Source: Candidatus Gastranaerophilales bacterium (GTDB lineage: Bacteria > Cyanobacteriota > Vampirovibrionia > Gastranaerophilales > Gastranaerophilaceae). From it: DNA of 64,000 bases. The translations under genes were made by a program, and so were the position numbers. Every line of letters begins with the position of its first letter. Within the stretch, counting starts at the first letter, position 1. Positions 39,491-46,761 of this stretch are shown piece after piece. Under the pieces are notes generated by a model. The model worked only from the letters and a program-made list of their open reading frames with translations. It did not search any database and was not told the origin of the DNA. The DNA lies in the NCBI GenBank assembly GCA_944326465.1, contig CALVEB010000006.1, forward strand, positions 1-64,000, read 5' to 3'.

Positions 39491-42316
39491 TTATAGATTT
39501 TTTATTGCGTCCTGACATTCTTCACAAATGCCATCAGAATTAAGTTTTCTGTATTTCCAACAGCGGGCGCATTTTTCACCTTCAGCTTTTGTTACCCAAA
39601 CAGTATAACCTTCTTCTGTATGTAAATTCAACACGCTTTCAGGTGCTTTGTCAACGACATAAGCCTGAGATGTTATAAATATATTGCATAATTCATCTTC
39701 GTTAGCCTTTAAAACTGAATTATCATCTGCTTTTATGTATACAGCGACTTCAAGTGAACTTCCTACTTGTTTGTCTGCGCGTAACGGTTCTATAGCACGT
39801 GTCACAACTTCCCGCGCTTTTAGAATTTTTTCAAATTCTGCTTCCAATTCAGAATTTGTCCACTTATCATTTGCTTTAGGCCAATCAGAAAGCAAAATAC
39901 TTTCTAATCCTGCTTTTTGCGCTTCCGGTACACTCATCCAGATATCTTCTGCCTGATGCGGCATAACCGGTACAAGAAGTCTTACAAGAGTCTGGGAAAT
40001 CTCATATAATACTGTCTGGCATGCCCGTCTTGATAAAGATTTTTTACCGGCTGTATACAATCTGTCTTTTACGATATCCAGATAAAATGCACTTAAATCA
40101 ACCGCGGCAAAGTTTTGCAGGCTCTGGAAGTATTTATAAAATTCATAATTATTAAATGCCTCAGTAACCTGATTAATAAGTTGATTTAGTTTATGTAGAG
40201 CATATTTATCAATATTTTTAAGCTCATCATAATCAACATAATCCTTTTCAGGATCAAAATCAAACAGGTTGCCGAGCAAAAATCTTGATGTATTTCTTGT
40301 TTTCTTAAAGATTTCAACGAGCTGCTTGATAATATTGTCGCCGATTTTTATGTCGTTTCTGTAATCGACAGAAGCAGCCCAGAGTCTCAAAATATCAGCC
40401 CCATAAGTTTTAATTATGTCATCCGGTCTGATATAGTTGCCTAAAGATTTAGACATTTTACGTCCGTCCTCGCCGAACACAAATCCGTGAGTAAGAACTG
40501 TTTTATAAGGAGCTTTCCCCTGAGTTGCGATAGATGTTAATAATGAAGACTGGAACCAGCCTCTGTGCTGGTCAGAGCCTTCAAGATACATATCTACAGG
40601 AGTATGACCGAGTTGTTCAGAACGTTTTTCTACAACTGCGCGCCATGTAACGCCTGAATCAAACCATACATCCATAATATCGTTTTCTTTTGTAAAGCAA
40701 TGTGTTTTGCCGCACTTAGGACACTTAAATCCCTGCGGCAGCAATTCATCTGCAGTATACTTAACCCACGCATCTGAACTTTCTTTTTCAAATATTTTAG
40801 CTACATTTTCTATTGTTTCATCAGTTACAATAACTTCTCCGCAATCTTTACAATAGAAAACAGGTATCGGCACGCCCCATGCACGCTGGCGGGAAATACA
40901 CCAGTCAGAACGGCCTTCCACCATATTAGAAATTCTTGCCTCTCCGCCTGCCGGTATCCATTTAACATTTTTTATAGCATCAAGCGTTTCTTTTCTAAAT
41001 TTATCTACCTTAACAAACCATTGCGGTGTAGCGCGGTAAATTACAGGATTTTTACATCTCCAGCAGTGCGGGTAGCTGTGCTGAATATCAGCCTGTGAAA
41101 GCAATGCTCCGCAATTTTGAAGTTTTTCTATAACAATTTTGTTGCCTTTATAATAAGGAACGCCTTCAAGATCTTTATCCTGAACAGCTTCTGTCCAGAC
41201 TCCGCGGCCGTCAAGCGGTGAAAATACCTCAATACCGTATCTGCATCCGACTTCATAGTCCTCAAGCCCGTGCCCCGGAGCAGTATGTACAGCACCGGTA
41301 CCGGCGTCAAGCGTGACGTGCTCACCTAAAATTATCGGTGATTTTCTGTTTACAAGCGGGTGTTTAGTATTTAAAAGTTCCAAATCCTGTCCTGCACACG
41401 CGCCTACAACTTTTATATCTTCTTCCTTCCAGTCAACATCTGCCAGAAAGGCCCCCAAAAGCTCCTGCGCTACAAAATACACATCGCCTTTATATTCAAA
41501 GAAAGTGTATTCAAATTTAGGGTGAAGGCTTATTGCCATATTAGAAGGAATTGTCCACGGGGTTGTTGTCCAGATTACAGCATATAAAGGTTTATCACTA
41601 TTCACACCTGCTGCCTTAAACGCTTTTTTCCTGTCCTCATCTTCAAATTTAAATCTTACATAGATAGATGTTGATGTGTGATCTGCATATTCAACTTCTG
41701 CTTCCGCAAGCGCTGTTTCGCACGCTGCACACCAGTAAACAGGTTTTAGCCCTTTTTCAATATATCCTTTCAGGTACATTTCGCCAAAAACTCTAATTTG
41801 TTCGGCCTCAAACTCAGGATTGATTGTAAGATAAGGGTGTTCCCAATCGCCCCAGACACCGAGGCGTTTAAATTCGTTTTCCTGCCCTTTAAGATTTTTA
41901 TGCGCAAATTCCCTGCATTTTTGTCTTAACTCTAATGGAGTAAGTGCACTTCTGCCGCCTTTTATATTTTTGACAACAGCATTTTCGATCGGAAGTCCGT
42001 GGCCGTCATACCCCGGTACGTATGGCGCATAGAACCCTGATTGAGATTTATATTTTATCAAAATATCTTTAAGGATTTTGTTCAAAGCAGTACCAACGTG
42101 AATTTTTTCAGAACTCAAATACGGCGGACCGTCATGTAAAACAAAAGAATTTGTTTTATCGCGCTGCTCAATATTTTTTTCGTAAATATTGTGTTCTTCC
42201 CAGAATTTTTGTATTTCAAGTTCTCTGACAGCAGCATTAGCCCTCATCGCAAGTGTTGTTTGAGGCAAATTCAATGTTTCTTTATATTCAACCTTTGTTC
42301 CTGTTTCATTAGTCAT
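39491..42316 (-). CDS. ileS: Isoleucyl-tRNA synthetase
   Basis: 941 residues, normal for bacterial IleRS. The order is class I: Rossmann half with PPYLSSEKIHVGTALNKILK, the CP1 editing domain, GRKMSKSLGNY (KMSKS loop), anticodon-binding helices and a C-terminal zinc finger CARCWKYRKLNSDGICEECQ. Notable: the HIGH motif reads HVGT, i.e. the second His is Thr (the codon is ACT). AAAGGAT lies before the ATG. The upstream symporter gene ends 4 bp before it, so they form an operon. Confidence 0.96.
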   Translation of the reverse strand: MTNETGTKVEYKETLNLPQTTLAMRANAAVRELEIQKFWEEHNIYEKNIEQRDKTNSFVLHDGPPYLSSEKIHVGTALNKILKDILIKYKSQSGFYAPYVPGYDGHGLPIENAVVKNIKGGRSALTPLELRQKCREFAHKNLKGQENEFKRLGVWGDWEHPYLTINPEFEAEQIRVFGEMYLKGYIEKGLKPVYWCAACETALAEAEVEYADHTSTSIYVRFKFEDEDRKKAFKAAGVNSDKPLYAVIWTTTPWTIPSNMAISLHPKFEYTFFEYKGDVYFVAQELLGAFLADVDWKEEDIKVVGACAGQDLELLNTKHPLVNRKSPIILGEHVTLDAGTGAVHTAPGHGLEDYEVGCRYGIEVFSPLDGRGVWTEAVQDKDLEGVPYYKGNKIVIEKLQNCGALLSQADIQHSYPHCWRCKNPVIYRATPQWFVKVDKFRKETLDAIKNVKWIPAGGEARISNMVEGRSDWCISRQRAWGVPIPVFYCKDCGEVIVTDETIENVAKIFEKESSDAWVKYTADELLPQGFKCPKCGKTHCFTKENDIMDVWFDSGVTWRAVVEKRSEQLGHTPVDMYLEGSDQHRGWFQSSLLTSIATQGKAPYKTVLTHGFVFGEDGRKMSKSLGNYIRPDDIIKTYGADILRLWAASVDYRNDIKIGDNIIKQLVEIFKKTRNTSRFLLGNLFDFDPEKDYVDYDELKNIDKYALHKLNQLINQVTEAFNNYEFYKYFQSLQNFAAVDLSAFYLDIVKDRLYTAGKKSLSRRACQTVLYEISQTLVRLLVPVMPHQAEDIWMSVPEAQKAGLESILLSDWPKANDKWTNSELEAEFEKILKAREVVTRAIEPLRADKQVGSSLEVAVYIKADDNSVLKANEDELCNIFITSQAYVVDKAPESVLNLHTEEGYTVWVTKAEGEKCARCWKYRKLNSDGICEECQDAIKNL

Positions 42317-42320
42317 TTTG

Positions 42321-43670
42321 TTATCCTTTTTCTATTTGTACCACTTCTTTATTTTTATGCTCAGAATGATTTTCTTCTATATGCAAAATATTATGCTTAA
42401 TATCTTCACCAAGACTTTCCGCCTTAGACATTCTGACAAATTCATTCATTTTATCATAATCAAATTCATTTTCCCAGCGTGCTATAACAACAGTTGCCAC
42501 ACAATTTCCGATTAAGTTAACAGTTGTTCTGCCCATATCAAGAATCTGGTCAATACCAAGCAGAATTGCAACACCTAAAATCGGAATATTAAAGCTTGCG
42601 AGGGTTCCGGCAAGAACGATTAGCGAAACACGCGGGACACCTGCAACACCTTTACTTGTTAACATAAGAGCAAGCATAATTATTAACTGCTGGTTCAAAT
42701 CTAAATTTATACCAACGATCTGAGAAGAGAATAAAACCGCCATTGCAAGATATAGCGTACTGCCGTCAAGATTAAACGTGTATCCTGTCGGCATAACGAA
42801 CCCGACAATATTTTTAGGCACGCCAAAACGCTCCATAATCTCCATAGCGCGCGGGAAAGCAGCTTCTGAACTTGCCGTTGTAAACGCGAGCAGCGCCGGC
42901 CCCTGTAATGCTCTTATCAGATTACGGAAAGATATCTTAACTATTTTACAAACAATTATAAGCACCAGCAGGACAAAGACAGCCAGAGCCGCATATAATG
43001 CCCCGATGACTTTTGCATAGTTTTTGAGAATACTTAAACCATTAGCCCCGACAGTAGCGGCAATAGCGCCGAAAATCCCGAGCGGTGCAAAATACATTAC
43101 ATATTCAGTAAATTTAAACATTATTTGAGAAACCGAGTTTAAAACATCCAGAACAGGTTTTGCAGCCTTACCAACAGCGATTATTGCAAGCGAAAAGAAT
43201 ATTGAGAATACGACAATTTGCAATAAATTTCCCTGCGCCATAGCATCAACTATACTTGTTGGGAAAATATCAGTAACCATAGCACCGATTGAAGTATGCG
43301 CATGAGTTGCCGCCATAAGACCGGCTTCCTGCATGTGAATAGCATGCTGAGAAGTACCTGAGACAAAGCCCACCCCCGGTTTGAAAATATTTCCCATGGA
43401 AAGCCCGATTATAAGTGCTAAAGTTGTAACGATTTCAAAATAGATAATTGTTTTAAGCCCGATTTTACCGAGACTTTTGGCATCACCATGCCCCGCGATG
43501 CCGACAACAAGAGTAGCGAACAGCAAAGGGGCAATAATCATTTTAACGAGCCGCAAGAATATTTCAGCGAACGGCCGCATTCTAACCGCAAAATCAGGGG
43601 TAAAATGACCAACCAGCACGCCGAGAACAAGGGCTATAAATATCAAAGCTGTAAGTCTTGAGTGTTTCAA
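42321..43670 (-). CDS. Dicarboxylate/amino acid:cation symporter (DAACS)
   Basis: 449 residues with eight predicted membrane helices. The family core is visible: the Ser-rich loop ending TTASSEAAFPRAMEIMERFG, then GFVMPTGYTFNLDGSTLYLA (NLDG-type substrate/cation site) and the SKGVAGVPRVSLIVLAG hairpin. GltP/DctA relatives import glutamate, aspartate or C4-dicarboxylates with H+ or Na+. The start is a TTG at 43670, with GAGG 8 nt upstream and TATAAT further up. It is followed directly by ileS. Confidence 0.93.
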   Translation of the reverse strand: MKHSRLTALIFIALVLGVLVGHFTPDFAVRMRPFAEIFLRLVKMIIAPLLFATLVVGIAGHGDAKSLGKIGLKTIIYFEIVTTLALIIGLSMGNIFKPGVGFVSGTSQHAIHMQEAGLMAATHAHTSIGAMVTDIFPTSIVDAMAQGNLLQIVVFSIFFSLAIIAVGKAAKPVLDVLNSVSQIMFKFTEYVMYFAPLGIFGAIAATVGANGLSILKNYAKVIGALYAALAVFVLLVLIIVCKIVKISFRNLIRALQGPALLAFTTASSEAAFPRAMEIMERFGVPKNIVGFVMPTGYTFNLDGSTLYLAMAVLFSSQIVGINLDLNQQLIIMLALMLTSKGVAGVPRVSLIVLAGTLASFNIPILGVAILLGIDQILDMGRTTVNLIGNCVATVVIARWENEFDYDKMNEFVRMSKAESLGEDIKHNILHIEENHSEHKNKEVVQIEKG

Positions 43671-43787
43671 TTCGGTTACCTCAACGATATTATACTATAA
43701 AAACACTATTTGCAAAATTTTAGTTTAAAAAATGTAAATAGACAAATATAAATCATTTATAGGGTTGCAAATTTCTGAAACATAGGC

Positions 43788-43793
43788 TATAAT
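43788..43793 (+). promoter_or_regulatory. -10 box before the repeat-rich locus
   Basis: TATAAT exactly 6 nt before an ATG at 43800. It starts transcription into the repeat-rich prepilin locus. Confidence 0.55.
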
Positions 43794-43799
43794 ATATGT

Positions 43800-43823
43800 A
43801 TGGATACACGTGAGGATTCTTAA
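43800..43823 (+). CDS. Possible 7-codon leader ORF
   Basis: ATG at 43800 encodes MDTREDS and stops at TAA 43821-43823, whose last A is the first base of the next ATG (TAATG). Its own A is where transcription should start given the -10 box. It contains GTGAGGA, which may instead serve as the ribosome-binding site of the following ORF. Confidence 0.35.
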   Translation: MDTREDS

Positions 43824-43993
43824 TGGCTGAAACCACAGGAAAAAGATTTGATATAAACGAGAAATCCAGCACTAACCGTAGGGTGGGCAAAACGTATTTC
43901 CGTATGGACTGCACAAAGCGAGCACTCAATGTTGTCAGAATTGATAAACAGAATACGGGACTAATTCATGTAACGAACCTATTCCCTTATTCC

Positions 43994-44108
43994 CCTGTCT
44001 TGGATTTGCTCCACGCTCACGGAGACTCGCCTGAGGAGCGTTGCTCCAGTCGGCTCGTTCCGTTCGCTATCCGGACTCGCTTCGCTCCGTCCGTCCGCAA
44101 ATCCGCTA
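43994..44108 (+). repeat. Palindromic element, copy 2 of 3
   Basis: 115 bp, plus-strand orientation. Almost identical to 45114-45228 (two to three substitutions) and to the reverse complement of 17482-17604. Ends GGATTTGC/GCAAATCC, centre GGAGCGTTGCTCC. Confidence 0.9.
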
Positions 44109-44173
44109 TTCCCTTATTCCCTTTGCCTAAATGGCAATATGCCCAAAACCCTTGTCCCATAAGGCTTTCAGCA

Positions 44174-44186
44174 GGGGGGGGGGGGG
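44174..44186 (+). repeat. Poly-G tract (13 G)
   Basis: Thirteen consecutive G within the repeat-derived ORF; the only long homopolymeric G run in the window. Such tracts are prone to slipped-strand length changes and to assembly error. Confidence 0.85.
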
Positions 44187-44427
44187 CTAAATCCGCTTCA
44201 CTCAACTCTTTCAGGCGGACGAAGTCCGCTCTTACACATCGGACAACCGCTAAAGAACAAAGGCTCTTATTCCGTCATACCGCAACGAATATCTTTGCAA
44301 ATTACCAAAATCGACACCTTGCGGTATCTCAAATCAAATTCAACACAAGCTAAAAACTTGTGCAATATAGTATAAAAATAAGTAATTCGTTATCATAGAC
44401 AGAAATACTACTTAACAGGAACTATGA

Positions 44428-44781
44428 ATGAGAAAAAGATTTAAAATAAAAAATTTAATAAGGAATAACCGCTACGCATTCCTCTCCAGGGGGGAGGAAA
44501 AGAATTTGTTAGCGAATGAAATGAGCTTACAAATTCTAGGTGGGGGGTGGACAAGTCCACTCTTACACTCTTGGGAGCCGCTAAAGAAATACGGTGCCCG
44601 ACTAATGTGCGCATCCAACGAACCAACCCCCTCCCGAATTTCTAAGTTCGCAGGCTCACTAAGAAATTCAGCCCTCCCCCTCGGAGAGGGCAATCACAGT
44701 CCACATCTAAACAACAGGACGAAAAACGTCACAAAGTCACAGTCACTTAATCACAAAATCACACAAAAATGTAATAGATAA
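44428..44781 (+). pseudogene. Second repeat-derived ORF
   Basis: 117 residues. After MRKRFKIKNLIRNNRYAF the frame runs through another palindromic family: CCTCTCC.GGGGGGAGG at 44480-44497, GGTGGGGGGTGGACAAGTCCAC at about 44540-44561, and the inverse end CTCCCCCTCGGAGAGGG at about 44674-44690. AACAGGAA lies upstream. The first basic residues look like a prepilin leader start, but no prepilin core follows. Probably non-functional. Confidence 0.3.
44480..44715. repeat. CTCTCC/GGGGAG palindromic repeat, inserted copy
   Basis: The two ends (near 44480 and 44690) are imperfect inverted partners. The interior resembles 46393-46580, which has the same order: CCTCTCC.GGGGGAGG, an AAATT patch, GGTGGGGGT, GTCCAC, then CCCCCTCGGAGA. 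This is a different family from the 115-bp element. Confidence 0.6.
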
Positions 44782-44798
44782 GGCCGGCAAAGCCGGCA
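44782..44798. repeat. Short GC hairpin
   Basis: GCCGGC AAA GCCGGC palindrome between the second repeat-derived ORF and the prepilin gene. It has no T-run, so it is not a clear terminator. Confidence 0.5.
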
Positions 44799-44858
44799 GA
44801 AAGCAGAGGTTACAATGACCAAAATGAAGAATCACAAAACAAAAAGAAAGGAGAACAA

Positions 44859-46301
44859 ATGATGTTCAACAGAAAAATCACAAAAACATTGAATTCATCC
44901 CTTCTCCCCCTGGGGAGAAGGTGGCACGGAGTGCCGGATGAGGGGTCAAAGCGGGACTTTGAAGTATCTCAAATAACCCCTCACCAAGTTTGGACTAAAC
45001 TCGCTAAACGCTCGTTAAGTCCAACTATCCTCTCCCCAAAGGGCGAGGGATATGACGAAACCCGTCACAAAGCCACAGGAACTAATTCCTGTAACCACTT
45101 AATCACTCAATCACCTGTCTTGGATTTGCTCCACGCTCACGGAGACTCGCCTAAGGAGCGTTGCTCCAGTCGGCTCGTTCCGTTCGCTATCCGGACTCGC
45201 TACGCTCCGTCCGTCCGCAAATCCGCTAGTCACTTAATCACTTCTAAAGCGGCCGCGTTTACCCTCGCCGAAGTCCTAATCACTCTAGCGGTCATCGGCA
45301 TCGTTGCAGCGTTAACCCTTCCGGGGCTCATCCAGAACCACAATGAAAAAGCATGGTCTACTGCAAAAGACCTATGGGAAAAGAAACTCACGGAAACTGT
45401 TCGCAGAATGAACATCGACGGAGTCATGACAGGTCACGATTCTACAGAGGATTTCATGAACACTTTCAAAAACTACATGAAAGTAATCAAAACCTGCGAC
45501 AATGGTGACATCAATAAGTGTTATTCACCTAAAATCGTTACAACAGGTAAAGACGATGCGCCTCTTGACATAGAAACAGAAACGCTCACTTCCGCATCCA
45601 GCATGGGATTAAAGGAATGGCAGACTAATACAAATACCATGAGCTTTGTTGTAGCAGACGGAACAACGGTTATTATGGCATACCAGCCAGAATGTCCTTA
45701 TGCTGATCCTATAGAAGATACAGGATCTCAAGTATCTTGTATGGGATATATGGTAGATGTAAACGGAAAGAAAGGGCCTAATAGAGTTGGTAAGGATATT
45801 CAATTATCTTCCGGCGTAGCGTTTTCTACTTGCGATAACCCGATAGGTGACATGTGCTGGTCAACAGAGTTCCAAGCGAATAGAGCAATAAACACATGTG
45901 ATGGCAGTGAATATGAAGATTTAGACAGCTACGGCTCAAGTAACTCATACTGTGCAATTAATTATTGGGCAGGAGCAAAACTAACTTGCCAAGAAAAAGG
46001 AATGAGCTTACCAACAAGAGCCCAACTTGCACAACTGGCAAGCAATTTATATGTAGGTAGCGCAGGCAATGCAATTACAATAGGAGCAAACGAAAACAGA
46101 AGCAGCCTAAAAGTGAAGGACGAATATAGCCAAAATCCCCCTATTACTCTTGGCTACGACCACCGCTACTGGTCCAGTGAGGAGTACAATGCTAACTGCG
46201 CGTACACCCGGTACTTCTACACTACCGGCACGGACGGCAGTGACAATAACTGGTACAGCAAGGTCAACAACAACCGCCGCGCTGTTTGCATTTCCAACTA
46301 A
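44859..46301 (+). CDS. Prepilin-like protein with lectin-type variable C-terminus
   Basis: 480 residues; ribosome-binding site AAAGGAG before the only usable ATG. Residues 1-133 are a giant prepilin leader made of repeat DNA. At 131-134 comes AAAF, then FTLAEVLITLAVIGIVAALT (134-153), the type IV pilin N-methylation helix. Residues about 160-380 are the pilin-like body with paired Cys. About 385-480 resembles a DUF1566/C-type-lectin fold (MSLPTRAQLAQLA; YWSSEEYNA; RRAVCISN). The last 49 residues lie in GC-shifted DNA rich in AAC/TAC/ACC codons, as in DGR variable repeats. The protein should be exported and surface-displayed after peptidase cleavage. Confidence 0.8.
   Translation: MMFNRKITKTLNSSLLPLGRRWHGVPDEGSKRDFEVSQITPHQVWTKLAKRSLSPTILSPKGEGYDETRHKATGTNSCNHLITQSPVLDLLHAHGDSPKERCSSRLVPFAIRTRYAPSVRKSASHLITSKAAAFTLAEVLITLAVIGIVAALTLPGLIQNHNEKAWSTAKDLWEKKLTETVRRMNIDGVMTGHDSTEDFMNTFKNYMKVIKTCDNGDINKCYSPKIVTTGKDDAPLDIETETLTSASSMGLKEWQTNTNTMSFVVADGTTVIMAYQPECPYADPIEDTGSQVSCMGYMVDVNGKKGPNRVGKDIQLSSGVAFSTCDNPIGDMCWSTEFQANRAINTCDGSEYEDLDSYGSSNSYCAINYWAGAKLTCQEKGMSLPTRAQLAQLASNLYVGSAGNAITIGANENRSSLKVKDEYSQNPPITLGYDHRYWSSEEYNANCAYTRYFYTTGTDGSDNNWYSKVNNNRRAVCISN
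44896..45060 (+). repeat. CTTCTCC/GGAGAAGG palindromic repeat inside the prepilin leader
   Basis: Starts with the palindrome CTTCTCCCCCTGGGGAGAAG (about 44899-44918), continues GTGGCACGGAGTGCC and GGATGAGGGG, and ends with CTCTCCCCAAAGGGCGAG at about 45031. Elements of this look occur in many unrelated bacteria. Here it is read through in frame as part of the prepilin leader. Confidence 0.7.
45114..45228 (+). repeat. Palindromic element, copy 3 of 3
   Basis: 115 bp in the prepilin leader, read as SPVLDLLHAHGDSP onward, the same frame as in the other two copies. Flanked on both sides by AGTGATT-type heptads (reverse orientation). Confidence 0.9.
46152..46298 (+). other. Putative DGR variable repeat (VR)
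   Basis: The final 147 bp of the prepilin gene changes composition: third positions become mostly C or G, and the codons are dominated by TAC, AAC, ACC, GAC, AGC and CGC. Translation has the motif order YWSSEEYNA...W-Y...NNRRAVCISN seen in DGR lectin-type targets. In DGRs template adenines are randomised, which turns AAC codons into many residues. No template repeat or reverse transcriptase was found in this window, so this is inference. Confidence 0.6.
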
Positions 46302-46321
46302 GGACAAAGTCCTTAGTTGGA
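46293..46321. promoter_or_regulatory. Perfect 13-bp inverted repeat over the prepilin stop codon
   Basis: TCCAACTAAGGAC (46293-46305), loop AAA, GTCCTTAGTTGGA (46309-46321). It begins at the last codons, includes the TAA stop, and lacks a T-run. A hairpin or cruciform directly behind the VR is a known feature of DGR targets such as the BPP-1 phage mtd gene. Confidence 0.8.
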
Positions 46322-46761
46322 CGTGATTAAGTGACTAGGTGATTAAGTAATTACAGGAATAAGGCAATGTGAGAATTCTCTCGTTGCCTTTTTTAACCTC
46401 TCCAAGGGGGAGGTCGAAATTCCGTGAGCGTAGCGAAACTGGATTTTCGGGTGGGGGTTAAACGCGTAGCGTCCACAATTGACCCCCATCTGAAATTTCT
46501 AGTCTCGCTTTGCTCGCCAACAAATTTCTGTCTTCCCCCTCGGAGAAGACAATTCTTTCACTCTCTCCCAAGGGGCGAGGGAATTTTTATCGGTCATATG
46601 CAAATTCTCACGTTGCCTTATTCTTGTAACCACTTAGTCACTTAATCACTCAATCACTTAATCACCTATTCACCTAGTCACCTTTGTTAACATTCTTATA
46701 CTTACGATTGAAAACTACAATTAAATATGTTAAAATATAAAGGTATAGATAAGGAGTGTTT
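46322..46761. other. Gene-free repeat cluster after the prepilin gene
   Basis: In order: AGTGATT heptads (46323-46350); ACAGGAATAAGGCAATGTGAGAA and terminator (46352-46394); a CTCTCC/GGGGAG palindromic repeat (46396-46580); then an inverted copy of the first part, with TTCTCACGTTGCCTTATTCT (46606-46625) and reversed heptads (46630-46680). The first and last parts are thus inverted relative to each other. No coding signal. A promoter for the SIMPL gene should lie near 46730 (TATAAAGG). Confidence 0.65.
46362..46394 (+). terminator. Terminator of the prepilin transcript
   Basis: GGCAA (46363-46367) pairs with TTGCC (46384-46388) around an inner GAGAATTCTC palindrome, followed by TTTTTTT. It resembles the terminator at 44-78. 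Confidence 0.72.

Larger units (their letters stand above)
43823..44353 (+). pseudogene. Repeat-derived ORF
   Basis: 176 residues. The first 52 or so (MAETTGKRFDINEKSS... to NLFPY) may be original. Then the 115-bp element is read as SPVLDLLHAHGDSP onward, followed by a poly-G tract of 13 (four Gly codons and part of Ala), and a CGGACGAAGTCCG-type hairpin repeat. The end is unlike any family. Basic, Ser/Arg-rich translation is typical of translated repeats. I judge it a gene remnant invaded by repeats, or a leader region of a lost gene; expression of its 5' part is plausible. Confidence 0.4.

Noticed and set aside
44428-44781. A real small exported protein at 44428
   Set aside because: After the first 18 residues it is translated palindromic repeat; retained only as a low-confidence pseudogene.
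46107-46307. Minus-strand ORF opposite the variable tail
   Set aside because: A shadow of the VR caused by its low stop-codon density; no start signals.
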